A DNA stretch of 64,000 nt from Silene conica (GCA_029255685.2 CM055312.2:85973010-86037009); one strand, 5' to 3'; shown: positions 46,042 through 58,170, counted from the first letter of the stretch. Program-made: numbers and translations. Notes: generated by a model not told the origin, from the letters alone.

Positions 46042-48437
46042 TGTTATGATCAACCCGAGCGACTATATGTAAGTGGATGGGAATGATGATGATGGAAGCG
46101 GTAATGAAGGTTATGAGTCCGAGGATCACTTTGATCAGTGACCATCTTTGGAGGTGGTTGGTGATGATTATGCTCCCCATGGAAAAATCGAAAGCAAGTA
46201 ACTCCCAAAATCCAAATTTCGATTTAGTTTGCATTTCCTTTCTAGCATGCATTTAGAGTAGTTAGTTTAGTTTAGTTAGTTTGTTTTAGTTTTCTTTTCA
46301 TGTTTTCACATCATTAGTTTAGATGCATATAGTTGCATTCATGTAAATGCATTAGATTTATATTTTTGTATCATATTGTCACATGTAGTTTGCTTACATG
46401 TAGATTAGAGCATTTAGTTTAGTTTTTAGTTTTTCATCTTGTTTTGTCTCTTTTTGTTTTTATTGCCTTCATAAAAATCAAAAATCCAAAAAAAATTGAA
46501 AAACCAAAAACTTTCAAAAATATGTTCTTTATTTTCCGGTTTTCCTCCTCACATTATGCATATAAATAAGTGTGGGGAAGAAGAACCGTTTATTTCAAAA
46601 AATACAAAAACAAGTTTTTATTTTCTCAAAAACTTCAAAAAAGCCAAAAACATGTTGTTTTCGTTCTTTTTCTTCATTTCCCCCTTTGCACTTTGTTCCA
46701 TGGAGGACAATGTAAATCTTAAGTGTGGGGAGGGAAAATATCCACTTTGTGAATATTTGTTTGTTTTTGTAAATATGAAAAAACTTCAAAAATACCAAAA
46801 AAATCGAAAAATTTGAAAAATTCAAAAACATGTTTTTACCTTATTAGTGTAGAATTGTATATACTTGTGTTTGTTTTCTCTCCTTTCGCATAGGCAACAC
46901 TCGCTTGAGCACCGCTTTGGATCTTGAAGACGCCACGGTATGATCGTTCCAACCTCTATCTCACTCTCATTTTCATTCTTTTGTTACAATTGACGAGGAT
47001 GGGCATGTATTTGGAGGATGTGGAGTGTATTGTGGAGTTTGTGTATGGCTTGTGTGCTTTTGTGCTGATAGGAGATGCTTTAGTCTTATTTGGCATGTAG
47101 TTTGATAGTTTCATTTGCATTATAACATGTCTATATTAGTTGCATTCATGGCATGTAGTTGTGTTTAGGATAATGTTTTGAAAATGCCTAATTGAGAACT
47201 TTGACAAAATCGTTTAGGCCATTGCAAATAATTCTTCTACTTGTGACTTTGTCTTTTAGAATGATTTTTAAAAAAACACCCTAGGTCATGCTTTTCTAGT
47301 ATCTTTCTGACCATGGTCCAATACCGAGTCAAGGGTTTGCATGTGAGTCACCTTGTCCACCCCCGTGATGTGAAGTGGTTTTGATTATCTTGTCTTGGTG
47401 ACCTTGTTCGACTTGGCGGTTTGGCAACCCAAAAATAACTTTCATGAATAAATTTGGAATGCTCTTTTCAATGATTCTAAGAAGTGGAAATGTTTTGAAA
47501 GAAAAAAAAGAACCTCAAGTGAAAAAGAAAAAAATGGTTGTTGAAAAAGAATAAGAACATGTTGTTTTGGTGGAGGCGTACCACTTCAATGTGCTTTAGA
47601 GGGTAGCCATTGAGTTGGCTTCCCACTTGGTTGTGAATTCGACCGCCCAAAGACAGAGTGATTGTCACCCCGATAAGCTATTGTCTAGAGGTTAACCGGT
47701 TGCCTAATAAGCGATTGGCGAAAGCAAAGGACATTAGCACGCGTGGGCCAAACCCCATCCTAACTCATGACATGAAAAAGAAATGAAAAATTGAATGAGG
47801 TCAAGTTTTGATTGTAATCCACCATTTTGCATTGATTTGAGCATTTCACTCCAAAAAATCAATTTTGCCATGCCGTTTTGTCGATCTTGGGACGACCCAT
47901 GACCTTTACTTTGTGAAGAATCTAGACTTGTTGTATCTTTTGCCTTTAGCATTGCGGGGATCATCATTCCATTCCATCCGATCGCCCTTGACGAAAGTAT
48001 TTGGATAACGGTTATGAAAGTAGCCTAGTTTAGCATGATTTGGCGGTGTTTTGTTGTCATCCTTCTTGCCTTAGTGACTTGTAGAATTAATATTTGTGAG
48101 GGAGTTTACGATTTTGAATTTGCTCCCTTTTAGTCGTTTTCCGCCGCTTGAATGAGGCAAGCGGGTTTTCTTTCTTTTCCGATGCATGTTGCTTGTCTAT
48201 ACGTGTTTTGTTTTTACTTGTTGGCATCAAAAGTTTTGTAGCAAGACCTTACTTGCCTTGCAATAGGGCGTTCTTCCTCATGAATGTCAAATTGTGAGTT
48301 GAAAGGGCTACGGGTGTAGCTAAACCCGACTCGGCTTATAGTTAGCTTAGTTAGTTTGTTTCTTTGTTTTTAATAAGGGTTATGTAGTTACTTGATCTCT
48401 TACTCGAGGACGAGTAAGGTTTAGGTCTGGGGAATTC
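46042..48437 (+). other. 3' untranslated region of Athila
   Basis: No long frame. It contains A-rich tracts (46480-46840) with two GTGTGGGGA motifs (46571, 46732) and a GAGGACAATG word characteristic of Athila 3' regions, and ends in the polypurine junction before the 3' LTR. Small frames here are by-products of the A/T tracts. Confidence 0.75.
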
Positions 48438-50143
48438 TGATGAGCTCCATTTTGGTCATCATTTTCTTTACATTTTCTTTATTTTCGGTCACGATTCGAC
48501 CTCGATTTGCGTGTCTTTGGTTGTTTTTACGTCCGTTGCCTCGTATATTCCTATTCTATCCACTTTTTGTAGGTATTACGGTGGGGGCGAAGAAACGAGA
48601 CAAATCGAGGCGGATTTAGAGCGATTTATGAAGAATTATGAAGAAATTAGCAAGTCCATTCCCAGGCCCTCCCAGCCGGTCCCCAACCGGCGGCCGGTCG
48701 GCCGGCTGGGAGCTTTGACTTAGGATTTTGATAAAAATGAAGAAGTTTTCCAGACCCCAAAATCTGACTCCCGGCCGGTTCCCAGCCGGCAGCCGGTAGG
48801 CCGGCTGGGGATCAACTTCCCATACTTAGCCAAAATTCGAAGTTTGAAGAAAATGAAAAAATTACGTATGTTGGGGCAGATCACTCAAAAAGGGCTCCCA
48901 GCCGGTGGACAACCGCCAGCCGGTCCACCGGCTGAGGGGACCTGTGCAAGCTGAATATTGAAGAAGAAATCAGAAGTGAGCTAAAGGCCTCCCAGCCGGT
49001 GCCAGACCGACAGCCGGCCGGTCGGCTGGGCAGCATGGCCAAGTGGAAAATTCTTTCAGAAGTCCATATTTGGACTCTCAGCCGGTCCCAGACCGGCAGC
49101 CGGTCGACCGGCTGAGAGTCGTTTTTCAGATTTTTGCGCACTATATAAACCCGCACTTAGTCTTTTATTTGATACGTTACTTTTGCACGCTTTTCTAGGG
49201 TTTTTCACTGTTCCATTAGTTCATACTTAGCCTACAAAAACTCTCAAAAACTTTTAATCTTCTTTAGATCTTAGTTTAATCTTTCAATCCTTGTTAATCT
49301 TTCTTTAGTAATCTACTTAGTCTTGTTGTTGAGCATTTGTAGAGGATATTTTTGGGTTGTATTTTGAAGGGTTTGAAAGAATCTTTCAACTTGTTATCCA
49401 AGCTACTTCCTTTTTCATAATTATTGGTATAATCTCTCTAATCTCCACTTAGTTATTGCATTTATCTAAGTTTCTTTTGAATCAATTGTTTACCCTTTGC
49501 TTGTTCATGATGTTTAGCATTTGTTTATCCCTTGTTAACATGTTTTCCCTTGCCATGAGTGAGTAGTCCCTTTACTAGGGTTAGGGGTGATCTTGGGTAG
49601 TTGATGTTGATGCATGTTGTTTAGGGTTAAGGTTTAGGTTTCACCTTTGTTAGGTTTTCAATGTATGCATGCTAGATGTTCGATGAAATGCCTCAACGAT
49701 GGTTAGGCATGATTCTTATTGTTGTTTGCCTTAGACGATAGTCTAGGACTTTCATGGGCATGTGTATGTGTTAGGTTGACCTTGTTTATAGCGAAAGCTA
49801 GTATAGGACTCGACCTTAGGTTAGTCAAATCGAAAGACGAGACGGACCTAGACCTAACTTAGATGAGACCACTTACCCCTATGCTTGTTTAACATCGACT
49901 ACCCTAGTAACCCCCGACACCCTAGTTCCTTTAATCATTAATTTCATTTCAATTTACTTGTTTTAGTAGTTAATTAGTCTTTTCAATCATCAACCTATTA
50001 CCCCGACTCTTGCTTAAATTAGAACATAACTATACAACTATCCCCACCGTCTTCGCGAACGATAACCCTATTATACTACTTAATTTTGGTTTTTTATAAA
50101 TGTTTTTGATGCGTGAGAACCGACGACTAAATCGCGCGCATCA
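48438..50143 (+). repeat. 3' LTR of the Athila element
   Basis: Preceded by the Athila-typical GACGAGTAAGGTTTAGGTC and TGGGGAATTC purine-rich junction. TATA box at 49142-49148. Confidence 0.95.
48667..49125 (+). repeat. CCGG dyad block upstream of the Athila TATA box (3' LTR)
   Basis: Same five dyads; the last is fuller here (CTCAGCCGGTCCCAGACCGG followed by CAGCCGGTCGACCGGCTGAG). Confidence 0.88.
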
Positions 50144-50650
50144 CTTATGTTCTGGCCGTGACCCTAAGATCACGTTTTTCGAGTTTTAAGTATGTTTGTT
50201 GTGTTTCTAGCGCGGACTCGGTCAATGGAGTAGCTTGGAGTCAAAAGCTTGTGGATTTGAAGAGTTATAAGGTGACGATAATGAGAAAACTCGGCGTTAT
50301 TGTGAATATTAGCACTTTTGATGTGTTCTACTTAATATTTTTGATTTTTGTTTAAGAATGAGGTTTAATGGACTTAGAAACATGCTTAGGATTGTTCTAA
50401 TTTTTGGAATTCATGCTTGGTGATGTTTTTATATGTTCTTAAGCTTATTTTCAGTTTTCACAAAGTTAAGACGAATACATTGTATAATCGTTTGAGGATT
50501 GTTACGGGTTTTGTTTGCTGTTAGATAGTGATATTAGATGATCTATGATGTTGGGTAAATCTTACATGTAGCAATTATTAAGGTTTGTGTATCGAATTGT
50601 CGAATTTTGTATAGGTTAAAATTACGAAAATTGTCGAACAGGCTCTCTGA

Positions 50651-51075
50651 GCCGGTCGACCGGCCGGCCGCCGGTCGACCGACCGGCCGCCGGTCGACCG
50701 ACCGGCCGCCGGTCGACCGACCGGCCGCCGGTCGACCGGTTGGGAGCGTCTATAGTGTATTTTTGCGGGTTTTGAAGAAAATGGCTTTGGACTGCCAGCC
50801 GGCCGACCGGCTGCCTGCCGACCGGCTGGTGGTCTCTTTGTGTTATTTTGCGTGTTTTCGAACCCATAAGAATAGGGAGCCCAGCCGGCAGACCGGCCGC
50901 CTGCCAGCCGGCTGGGAGTGCATTTGGGGTGTGGGTTGCGAATGTTGAGAACCTAGGATTTGGGTTCCCAGCCGACCGGCTGGGAGTCCTTTGTGATTGT
51001 TGAATTTTAAAGAAAGGAAGTTGGGCTGGGTTTTCAGCCGGTGGACCGGCTGCCGGCCGACCGGCTGGGAACCCC
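50651..51075 (+). repeat. CCGG dyad block with local expansion (5' LTR, copy 2)
   Basis: The first dyad has expanded into four direct copies of a 23-bp unit around CCGGTCGACCGACCGGCCG (50651-50745); the partner LTR has a single short dyad here. Four further dyads follow at 70-80 bp spacing. Confidence 0.88.
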
Positions 51076-51227
51076 TGTAGCATATTTTCAAATCGTAATT
51101 CGTTCATAACTTTTAATCGGTTGATCGGTTTTAATTGAAACTCGTTCTGTGTATCTTTGATATGTATTTGAGGTCCCAGAGGACGGGCGACACTATATTG
51201 GGTTCGGGAATGGAGTGAGGATAGAGA

Positions 51228-51252
51228 CCCCCCGGTCGGGCAACCGAAAGGG
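51228..51252 (+). repeat. bookend hairpin with GCAA loop (5' LTR, copy 2)
   Basis: Sense strand: CCC, two G opposite two A, TCGG stem, GCAA loop, CCGA, GGG. It is followed by AAACCGGCTCTCC, as is the other bookend. Confidence 0.78.
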
Positions 51253-51361
51253 AAACCGGCTCTCCCTCAACTTAGTTCCCGGGATCAATTAAGTGTTGAT
51301 TAGAAGTATAAGAAAGTAGAACTATAGATTAGTTCATAGACTTGGACGATATTGTATTGAT

Positions 51362-51984
51362 GCGTATTAAGTTATGCCTTAAGCTGGCCTCTGAACTTAA
51401 TGCGTGAGTTGTATGTCATATATGGGGATATGCCTTAAGCTGGCCTCTAAGCCCTATATGTGTATGGTTGTCGTGTCTGGGACGTGCCTTAAGCTGGCCT
51501 CTGAGTCCAGACATGTTTGTGATGATCGCGTTGGAACATGCCTTAAGTTGGCCTCTGAGTCTGACGAGTAGAGCAGCTGCACAACGGGGCATTTAGGTCG
51601 TAACACCTCACCCGGAGTGCAGATGTTTGATGCTAGAACATGCCATAAGCTGGCCTCTGAGTTTAGTATCTTGTGATGTGGTGAAGGGACATGCCTTAAG
51701 CTGGCCTCTGAGTCCTTTACTTTTGGATGCTAGTCTATGCCTTAAGTTGGCCGCTGAGTCTAGTGTCTTGCTGATTGGCGGGTCCATGCCTTAAGTTGGC
51801 CTCTGAGTCCTTGCTTGCTGAATGTTTTGGTGTTTAGGTTATGTCTTAAGTTGACCGCTGAACCTTTACACTTGCTGAATGTTTTGGTGTTTAGGTTATG
51901 TCTTAAGTTGACCGCTGAACCTTTACACTTGCTGAATGTTTTGGTATATAGGTTATGTCTTAAGTTGACCGCTGAACCTTATAC
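51362..51984 (+). repeat. hairpin array in the 5' LTR of LARD copy 2 (11 units)
   Basis: Eleven units share a 20-nt core ATGCCTTAAGYTGGCCTCTG. Arms are unit-specific but complementary. Unit 1: GCGTATTAAGTT (51362-51373) with AACTTAATGCG (51394-51404). Unit 9: GTGTTTAGGTT (51830-51840) with AACCTTTACAC (51861-51871). Unit 11: GTATATAGGTT (51944-51954) with AACCTTATAC (51975-51984). Units 9 and 10 are a recent duplication. Confidence 0.9.
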
Positions 51985-52122
51985 TTGCTGAGTTTTATCT
52001 GCTTGCCTAGAGTTGGTATAGAGTCAGATATGGATGTTGATTTTGATATTTGATTTTGTGGATGTTCATCCAAGGCATTGGATGACTCTATGATCGGTTT
52101 CATAAATAGTTGGATTGAAAGA

Positions 52123-52147
52123 CCCCCCGACTGGGTAACCAGTAGGG
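52123..52147 (+). repeat. bookend hairpin with GTAA loop (5' LTR, copy 2)
   Basis: CCC, G opposite A, ACTGG stem, GTAA loop, CCAGT, GGG, then AAACCGGCTCTCC. Confidence 0.78.
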
Positions 52148-52649
52148 AAACCGGCTCTCCTTCCTAACAGTTTATGAAGTTGGGTTGAGAGCTATGCATT
52201 AGTATCGCATGATAGTATGAGGACAGTTGATGAGATGTTTATGATTCACATGTTTATATATGTCGGAGTATTCTGTATTGCTTTATGTGTTACGTGTCGT
52301 TACAAAAGGTGGCTAGGAGAACTCTAGTCACTCCCCACTTATTGTGGCGTACATGTTTACATGTATGTAGGTACATGACAGGTGGTTGGCAGAGGGTTGC
52401 ATGGAGCTAGCGAGCGATGATCCTATTCATCAGTTGACTTACACGTTTACGTTAGCTAGACTTAGTTTACATTTCAGTTTTGAGTGCCTGTAAGGATGTG
52501 CCATCCCAGGCTATTTGTATATATTTTCTTCTTCCAGTTTTAGTTTTAATTCGCCTCGCATGTTAGTTATGTTTAAAAAGTTTTAATTCCGCTGCATTTT
52601 TAGTACTTTTGTATGTTTATATTTCCGCTTTCGCGAGGGGTTTTACAGT

Positions 52650-52661
52650 TGGTATCAGAGC
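52650..52661 (+). promoter_or_regulatory. primer-binding site, initiator tRNA-Met type
   Basis: TGGTATCAGAGC, 2 nt after the 5' LTR end. Confidence 0.92.
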
Positions 52662-55600
52662 ATTATTGCTCCCGACGCACTCATGTAACCCCCAACCTTA
52701 ACTTGACCATATAATCGAATAATGAATGAGAGATGGGGTAGATTTAAGGACTTATATTGTAGTCTGTCTTGTGATTGCTCTTATTAGACTCTAACGTGTT
52801 TGTTGATTGTCATTGACTTCACTTTTATACCTTTCAATTGATGAACCGTGGGCTTACTCATTTGGCGATGGAGACCGAAGTTTCTACCGAAGATAAAAGA
52901 TTTGTGCTACTGTTGGAGAATACTTCTGAGCCTTGGCGATACTTCTCTTTCCTTCGTGCATTACCTTCTTTGATAACTCCGAATGCACATCCTTATTTTG
53001 GGAATATCTGTCTATCTCACTTGAACAGATCTTCATATCTTTTCAGCTTAACCTTGTTGCTTGCTTCCTTAAGGTGCCCGGTAGGTAAACTTCCCTTTTA
53101 TTGGATTTGGTGGAACTAGTCTTAGGATAACCGTAAGCTGCGTTATGAGAAATATTGTTATTGAGGGATAACTTAAGAGGTATCGAATGACATGTTTTGG
53201 GTGATCCAAGGGTCTAGTTGTCTATCCAATAGGGAGAGTTGAAGTGAGTGATAGGATACTTGCTTGAAGGTTGAGTTGTATACTTAGTACTCGGTGGAAC
53301 TTACCTTGAGAACCATGCTTAGATCGTGAAAGTTTGTGGATTGAAGGGTACTGTTTAAAGAGTTAGATAAGATACTTGAGGTTATAGAGCAACCTAGAAG
53401 AATAGGCTTAAGATGCTAATGAAAAAGAATAGATGAGTAAGTGAGTTAGTATCAATTGACTTAGGTGAGTGATCGAGTTGAGAAAGGTCCGTTGTTGAGA
53501 AATGTGAATCATTGGCTATCATGGTTGAATACTTGAAGAGTTTTTGACTTAAGCTTAGAAGAAGTGAATCACTATTGGACCCTAGGCTGCTTAATGAATC
53601 TTAATGTTTATTTATTGAAAAGCTTAAGAGAAATTTAAGGATGCTCCACCAGTTTGCAAATGGAATAAAGTAATATATGAGGAGATGTGAATCCCGAAAC
53701 GTATCGATTTAAGTATGGATATCTAGCGAGCAGTAACGCAAGAGTAGTGGATATAGCATACGGGTGTGACAGCCTGAGAGTGTTATTGAATTATCATTTG
53801 AGGGACTAGCAGAGATGAATCATCTCAAACTTTTGGGAATAGGTAGTTGTGATGATGATATCGTTTAAAGTTTGGAAGATTAGGGAATATAAATCATAGG
53901 AGGAATTTTTCATGAGAACCGATAATTGAATGACTTGATTTGGAAAATAAGAAGTGAGAATCCCGCGAGAATAGTGAGAGACCCGCACCTTTGAAGATTC
54001 CGCAATCGTTCTTTTCACGTCGCTTCTCTCCTTTCTTCTCCTTTGCTTCTCCGTCTGATCTTGACTTCAATTTTATTGGAGTCCATAGCCTAAAGTTCCT
54101 TACCTTGTCATCTCGTTGTTCCTCGAGTCGTTTTCTTATGACCCTCTCGAGATCTGTATCGTGTTTGCCCCTGAAGTTCGCATCTCATCACCTCTTCTGT
54201 GAGCCTTGTCCCTTTTACCTAGATTAGTGGCGAGGTCGATTTGTTCTTGGAATAGTGATTCCTGCCTTGAGGAATGTTTGGTTCTGCGTTGTCAGGATTT
54301 GGTTGAGAGAGTTGGTGAGAATAATGTTCGGATGATATTGGATAAATGTACCGATTTGAGGGTTACATATTAGAAGGCTAGATGTATAAGTGGTATTTGG
54401 AGATTTGGAAACACCAATTAAGGATTTAGAATAAGGTACTTAGAATGTTAGATGATTTTGGAGGAACATGCTTAAGATAATGATGTTATAGATTAGGTGA
54501 ATGAGCGAGGTAAGCTAGGGCTACTTATCTTGAGGAATTTTTGTAATGTAGAAAGGACCACATTTGAGGAGCGAGAGTTATTGGTAACAGTGTGAGAATG
54601 TTGAGACATTTACGATTTGACTTATGGAGTTGACTGAGTGTTTGACCGTCGGTTACTTATTGAACCTCAGCGTTTACCTATTGAGATACTTAAGGAAATT
54701 GTAAGATGCCCCACTGTTAGGTGGATTGTTTTTTATAGTTGTGGAATAATGGAAGTTTGTTGGCTTAATAACGCTTCATGAGTGGTTGACAGGTAACCAT
54801 TGATGTCTGAGGTAATCATAGAGTAGAAATTTTTAACTTATAAGTGTTCATGAATATCATTCGGGAACTTCGGAATGCGAATAACTAAACCTTATTGAAA
54901 CCGTAGGAATGAAAGTTGTTACATCTTTGGAACCTTTTCTTTGGGATGTATATTGTTGGTAAGTGGTTGAAACCAGAGGATTTAAGAGTTGCTACCTTAG
55001 TAAGATCTTGGTTTGAATGTTCATTGTGGTAATAAAATTTGGGAATTTTTTTGTATCGAGCCTTGTGGAATAGGTTTGCTAGTATCGAACCGTTAAAATT
55101 TAAGGTTATAGGATGATGAATGTCATATCTTGGGTTTCGAGGTTCGTTGTTATGGTAATAGAATCCCGGTTCAGAGTGTTGGAAGACTTCTTGTGGAGGA
55201 ATACCTTGTTCTGTGGATGAGATAATGATAAGAGAGATCGTGAAACCATGGAGAGGTTAGAGATCACTTGAATTGTCCTTCTTGGGATATATTGGGGATC
55301 GTTGTAACGATGCTTTGATTATGGATCGAGTGATTAGTGACCCCATGTTTAGCAAGAGTTACCGTTTTTCTTGACCTCTAACCTGGTTGTTTCTTTCCTT
55401 CGATCCTTCCTCGTGTGTTCTGTCAGCTGTGAAACCAAAAACTCTCAATCCTTCGTGTCGAAAGTAATCTCTTTGATCGTTTCTACGCTCCCGGTGACTG
55501 TTTTTGGAATTTGTTCTCTATTGATTAACAATGAAAGTAGAAATTTTTGGAAAACCTTAATTGTTTTGAGAATTTGGGAACTGCTTCCTCTTTTGTTGAA

Positions 55601-56004
55601 AATAAATAAAGGTCGATTTTGAAGGAAACTTGATTTTAAAGAGCAGAACGTTTTACAACTTTGATGGATTTCAGCGCTGATTGTCACTGGAACGTGTTAT
55701 TGGAGACGTCTGATAACCTGTGCGGTGTTTATCAACGCCAAATCGATCTAAATTTCGAACTACTGATTTAATTTTGGCACTTGTCTCAAGTTTGGAACGT
55801 CGGACTCTTGAATACGTAACGAGGATCCCATTGTCCATTGACGGAGACTTGTTCCTTGGAATCTATTTCTACTTGAAACCTTTCTGAAAGATAAAATCTT
55901 GAGTAACCATAACCCGGGTAGTACGTTTTGATAACTAGAGTTGTTTTCGTACTTACTTCCGTTTTCAAGTTTCGAGGACGCAACTTTTTGAAAGTTGGAG
56001 TGAT
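52662..56004 (+). other. internal region of LARD copy 2, no recognisable gene
   Basis: Longest frames are about 90 codons and lack retroelement motifs. The last 40 bp (TTTCGAGGACGCAACTTTTT and a GA-rich AAAGTTGGAGTGAT) match the polypurine/LTR junction of chromovirus-type elements. Confidence 0.7.
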
Positions 56005-57019
56005 TGTAACATCCCAATATTTCGAGACTTGGAAGTTTAAAGATTTTAAGTTCAAGTTCGAGAAATAATTTATATTTCTTAATTTGTGGAATTTCATTTA
56101 AATAACTGATTAATTTATGTGAGAATATTTTAAAGGATTTAAATAAGATTTCATTTAATCGCGTAATTTACGTCTTAGCAATTTAAATTCATAGTCCGGA
56201 AATATTTATATCGTCTTAAGTTTATAGTTACCTTAAGTCGGTGTTTTTAGCTTAAACCGTCTTAAAACTTGTCTTATGGGCCTAACATGTTAATGGACCC
56301 ATTTTCCCTCTTTTTCCTCACAAAACCCTAACCCCACCATCTTCTACCTCCCTCCTTCATTTCATTTTTCAGATTTGTTACAAACACCATTTTAGTTTTC
56401 TCCTCCAAACCTTAAAACTCTCATAAAATCTTCATTTCTTATCCGATTGAGACGATTTTCGCGGCCACGGATTCCTCTTCTCGCCCTCCATCTTTCTAAG
56501 TAAGTTTTTACCCAAAATAATTCCGTCTTATGTTCTGGCCGTGACCCTAAGGTCACGTTTTTCGAGGTTTAAGTATGTTTGTTGTGTTTCTAGCGCGGAC
56601 TCGGTCAATGGAGTAGGTTGGAGTCGGAAGCTTGTGGATTTGAAGAGTTATAAGGTGACGATAATGAGAAAACTCGGCCTTATTGTGAATATTAGCACTT
56701 TTGATGTGTTCTTTAATATTTCTGATTTTTGTTTAAGAATGAGGTTTAATGGACTTAGAAACATGCTTAGGATTGTTCTTATTTGTGGAATTCATGCTTG
56801 GTGATGTTTTTATATGTTCTTAAGCTTATTTTCAGTTTTCACAAAGTTAAGACGAATACATTGTATAATCGTTTGAGGATTGTTATGGGTTTTGTTTGCT
56901 GTTAGATAGTGATATTAGATGATCTATGATGTTGGGTAAATCTTACATGTAGCAATTATTAAGGTTTGTGTATCGAATTGTCGAATTTTGTATAGGTAGA
57001 AATTACGAAAATTGTCGAA

Positions 57020-57380
57020 CAGGCTCTCTGAGCCGGTCGACCGGCTAGGAGCGTCTATAGTGTATTTTTGCGGGTCTTGAAGAAAATGGCTTTGGACTGC
57101 CAGCCGGCCGACCGGCTGCCTGCAGACCGGCTGGTGGTCTCTTTGTGTTATTTTGCGTGTTTTCGAACCAATAAGAATAGGGAGCCCAGCCGGCAGACCG
57201 GCCGCCTGCCAGCCGGCTGGGAGTGCATTTGGGGTGTGGGTTGCGAATGTTGAGAACCTAGGATTTGGGTTCCCAGCCGACCGGCTGGGAGTCCTTTGTG
57301 ATTGTTGAATTTTAAAGAAAGGAAGTTGGGCTGGGTTGCCAGCCGGTGGACCGGCTGCCGGCCGACCGGCTGGGAACCCC
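57020..57380 (+). repeat. CCGG dyad block, unexpanded (3' LTR, copy 2)
   Basis: Five dyads, the first being AGCCGGTCGACCGGCT without the tandem expansion. Confidence 0.86.
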
Positions 57381-57532
57381 TGTAGCATATTTTCAAATCG
57401 TAATTCGTTCATAACTTTTAATCGGTTGATCGGTTTTAATTGAAACTCGTTCTGTGTATCTTTGATATGTATTTGAGGTCCCAGAGGACGGGCGACACTA
57501 TATTGGGTTCGGGAATGGAGTGAGGATAGAGA

Positions 57533-57557
57533 CCCCCCGGTCGGGCAACCGAAAGGG
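57533..57557 (+). repeat. bookend hairpin with GCAA loop (3' LTR, copy 2)
   Basis: Identical to the 51228 hairpin. Confidence 0.76.
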
Positions 57558-57604
57558 AAACCGGCTCTCCCTCAACTTAGTTCCCGGGATGATATTGTAT
57601 TGAT

Positions 57605-58170
57605 GCGTATTAAGTTATGCCTTAAGTTGGCCTCTGAACTTATTACGTGAGTTGTATGTCATATATGGGGATATGCCTTAAGCTGGCCTCTGAGCCCTAT
57701 ATGTGTATGGTTGTCGTGTCTGGGACATGCCTTAAGCTGACCTCTGAGTCCAGACATGTTTGTGATGATCGCGTTGGAACATGCCTTAAGTTGGCCTCTA
57801 AGTCTGACGAGTAGAGCAGCTGCACAACGGGGCATTTAGGTCGTAACACCTCACCCGGAGTGCAGATGTTTGATGCTAGAACATGCCTTAAGCTGGCCTC
57901 TGAGTTTAGTATCTTGTGATGTGGTGAAGGGACATGCCTTAAGCTGGCCTCTGAGTCCTTTACTTTTGGATGCTAGCATATGCCTTAAGTTGGCCGCTGA
58001 GTCTAGTGTCTTGCTGATTTGCGGGTCCATGCCTTAAGTTGGCCTCTGAGTCCTTGCTTGCTGAATGTTTTGGTGTTTAGGTTATGTCTTAAGTTGACCG
58101 CTGAACCTTTACACTTGCTGAATGTTTTGGTATATAGGTTATGTCTTAAGTTGACCGCTGAACCTTATAC
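57605..58170 (+). repeat. hairpin array in the 3' LTR of LARD copy 2 (10 units)
   Basis: Same order as the 5' LTR with one fewer copy of the GTGTTTAGGTT unit. A few arms have decayed (first unit right arm AACTTATTACG). Confidence 0.88.

Larger units (their letters stand above)
35435..50143 (+). mobile_element. Athila-type Ty3/Gypsy LTR retrotransposon, nearly complete
   Basis: LTRs of 1682 and 1706 bp begin TGATGAGCTCC and end GCATCA. The target duplication CTTAT is exact (35430-35434 and 50144-50148), and the empty site survives in the 3' LTR of the host element. The primer-binding site matches tRNA-Asp. Order is gag, protease, reverse transcriptase, RNase H, integrase, then a separate ATHILA ORF-1-type third gene, as in Athila. 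Defects: two TAA codons between gag and pol, a +1 frameshift before integrase, and a TGA in the integrase tail. LTRs differ by scattered changes and one GC-block indel, so it is young but dead. Confidence 0.96.
50149..52647 (+). repeat. 5' LTR of LARD copy 2, right piece
   Basis: Continues exactly where the left piece stopped, judged against the unbroken 3' LTR. Contains the CCGG dyad block, the first bookend, the hairpin array, the second bookend and the conserved LTR end. Confidence 0.92.

Noticed and set aside
50607..51107. Frames with PAGRPAACRPAG-type repeats across CCGG dyads
   Set aside because: They arise in all six frames because the dyads are GC-rich and free of stops; the same happens at 20970-21423, 35929-36202 and 43542-44281.
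52838..53119. 93-codon frame after the LARD copy 2 primer-binding site as a gag remnant
   Set aside because: Not conserved as a frame in the matching part of LARD copy 1, and no gag motif.
53991..54227. Ser/Phe-rich frame shared in part with 24109-24330
   Set aside because: The residues shared with copy 1 cover only about 25 codons and the starts and ends differ; consistent with noncoding homology.
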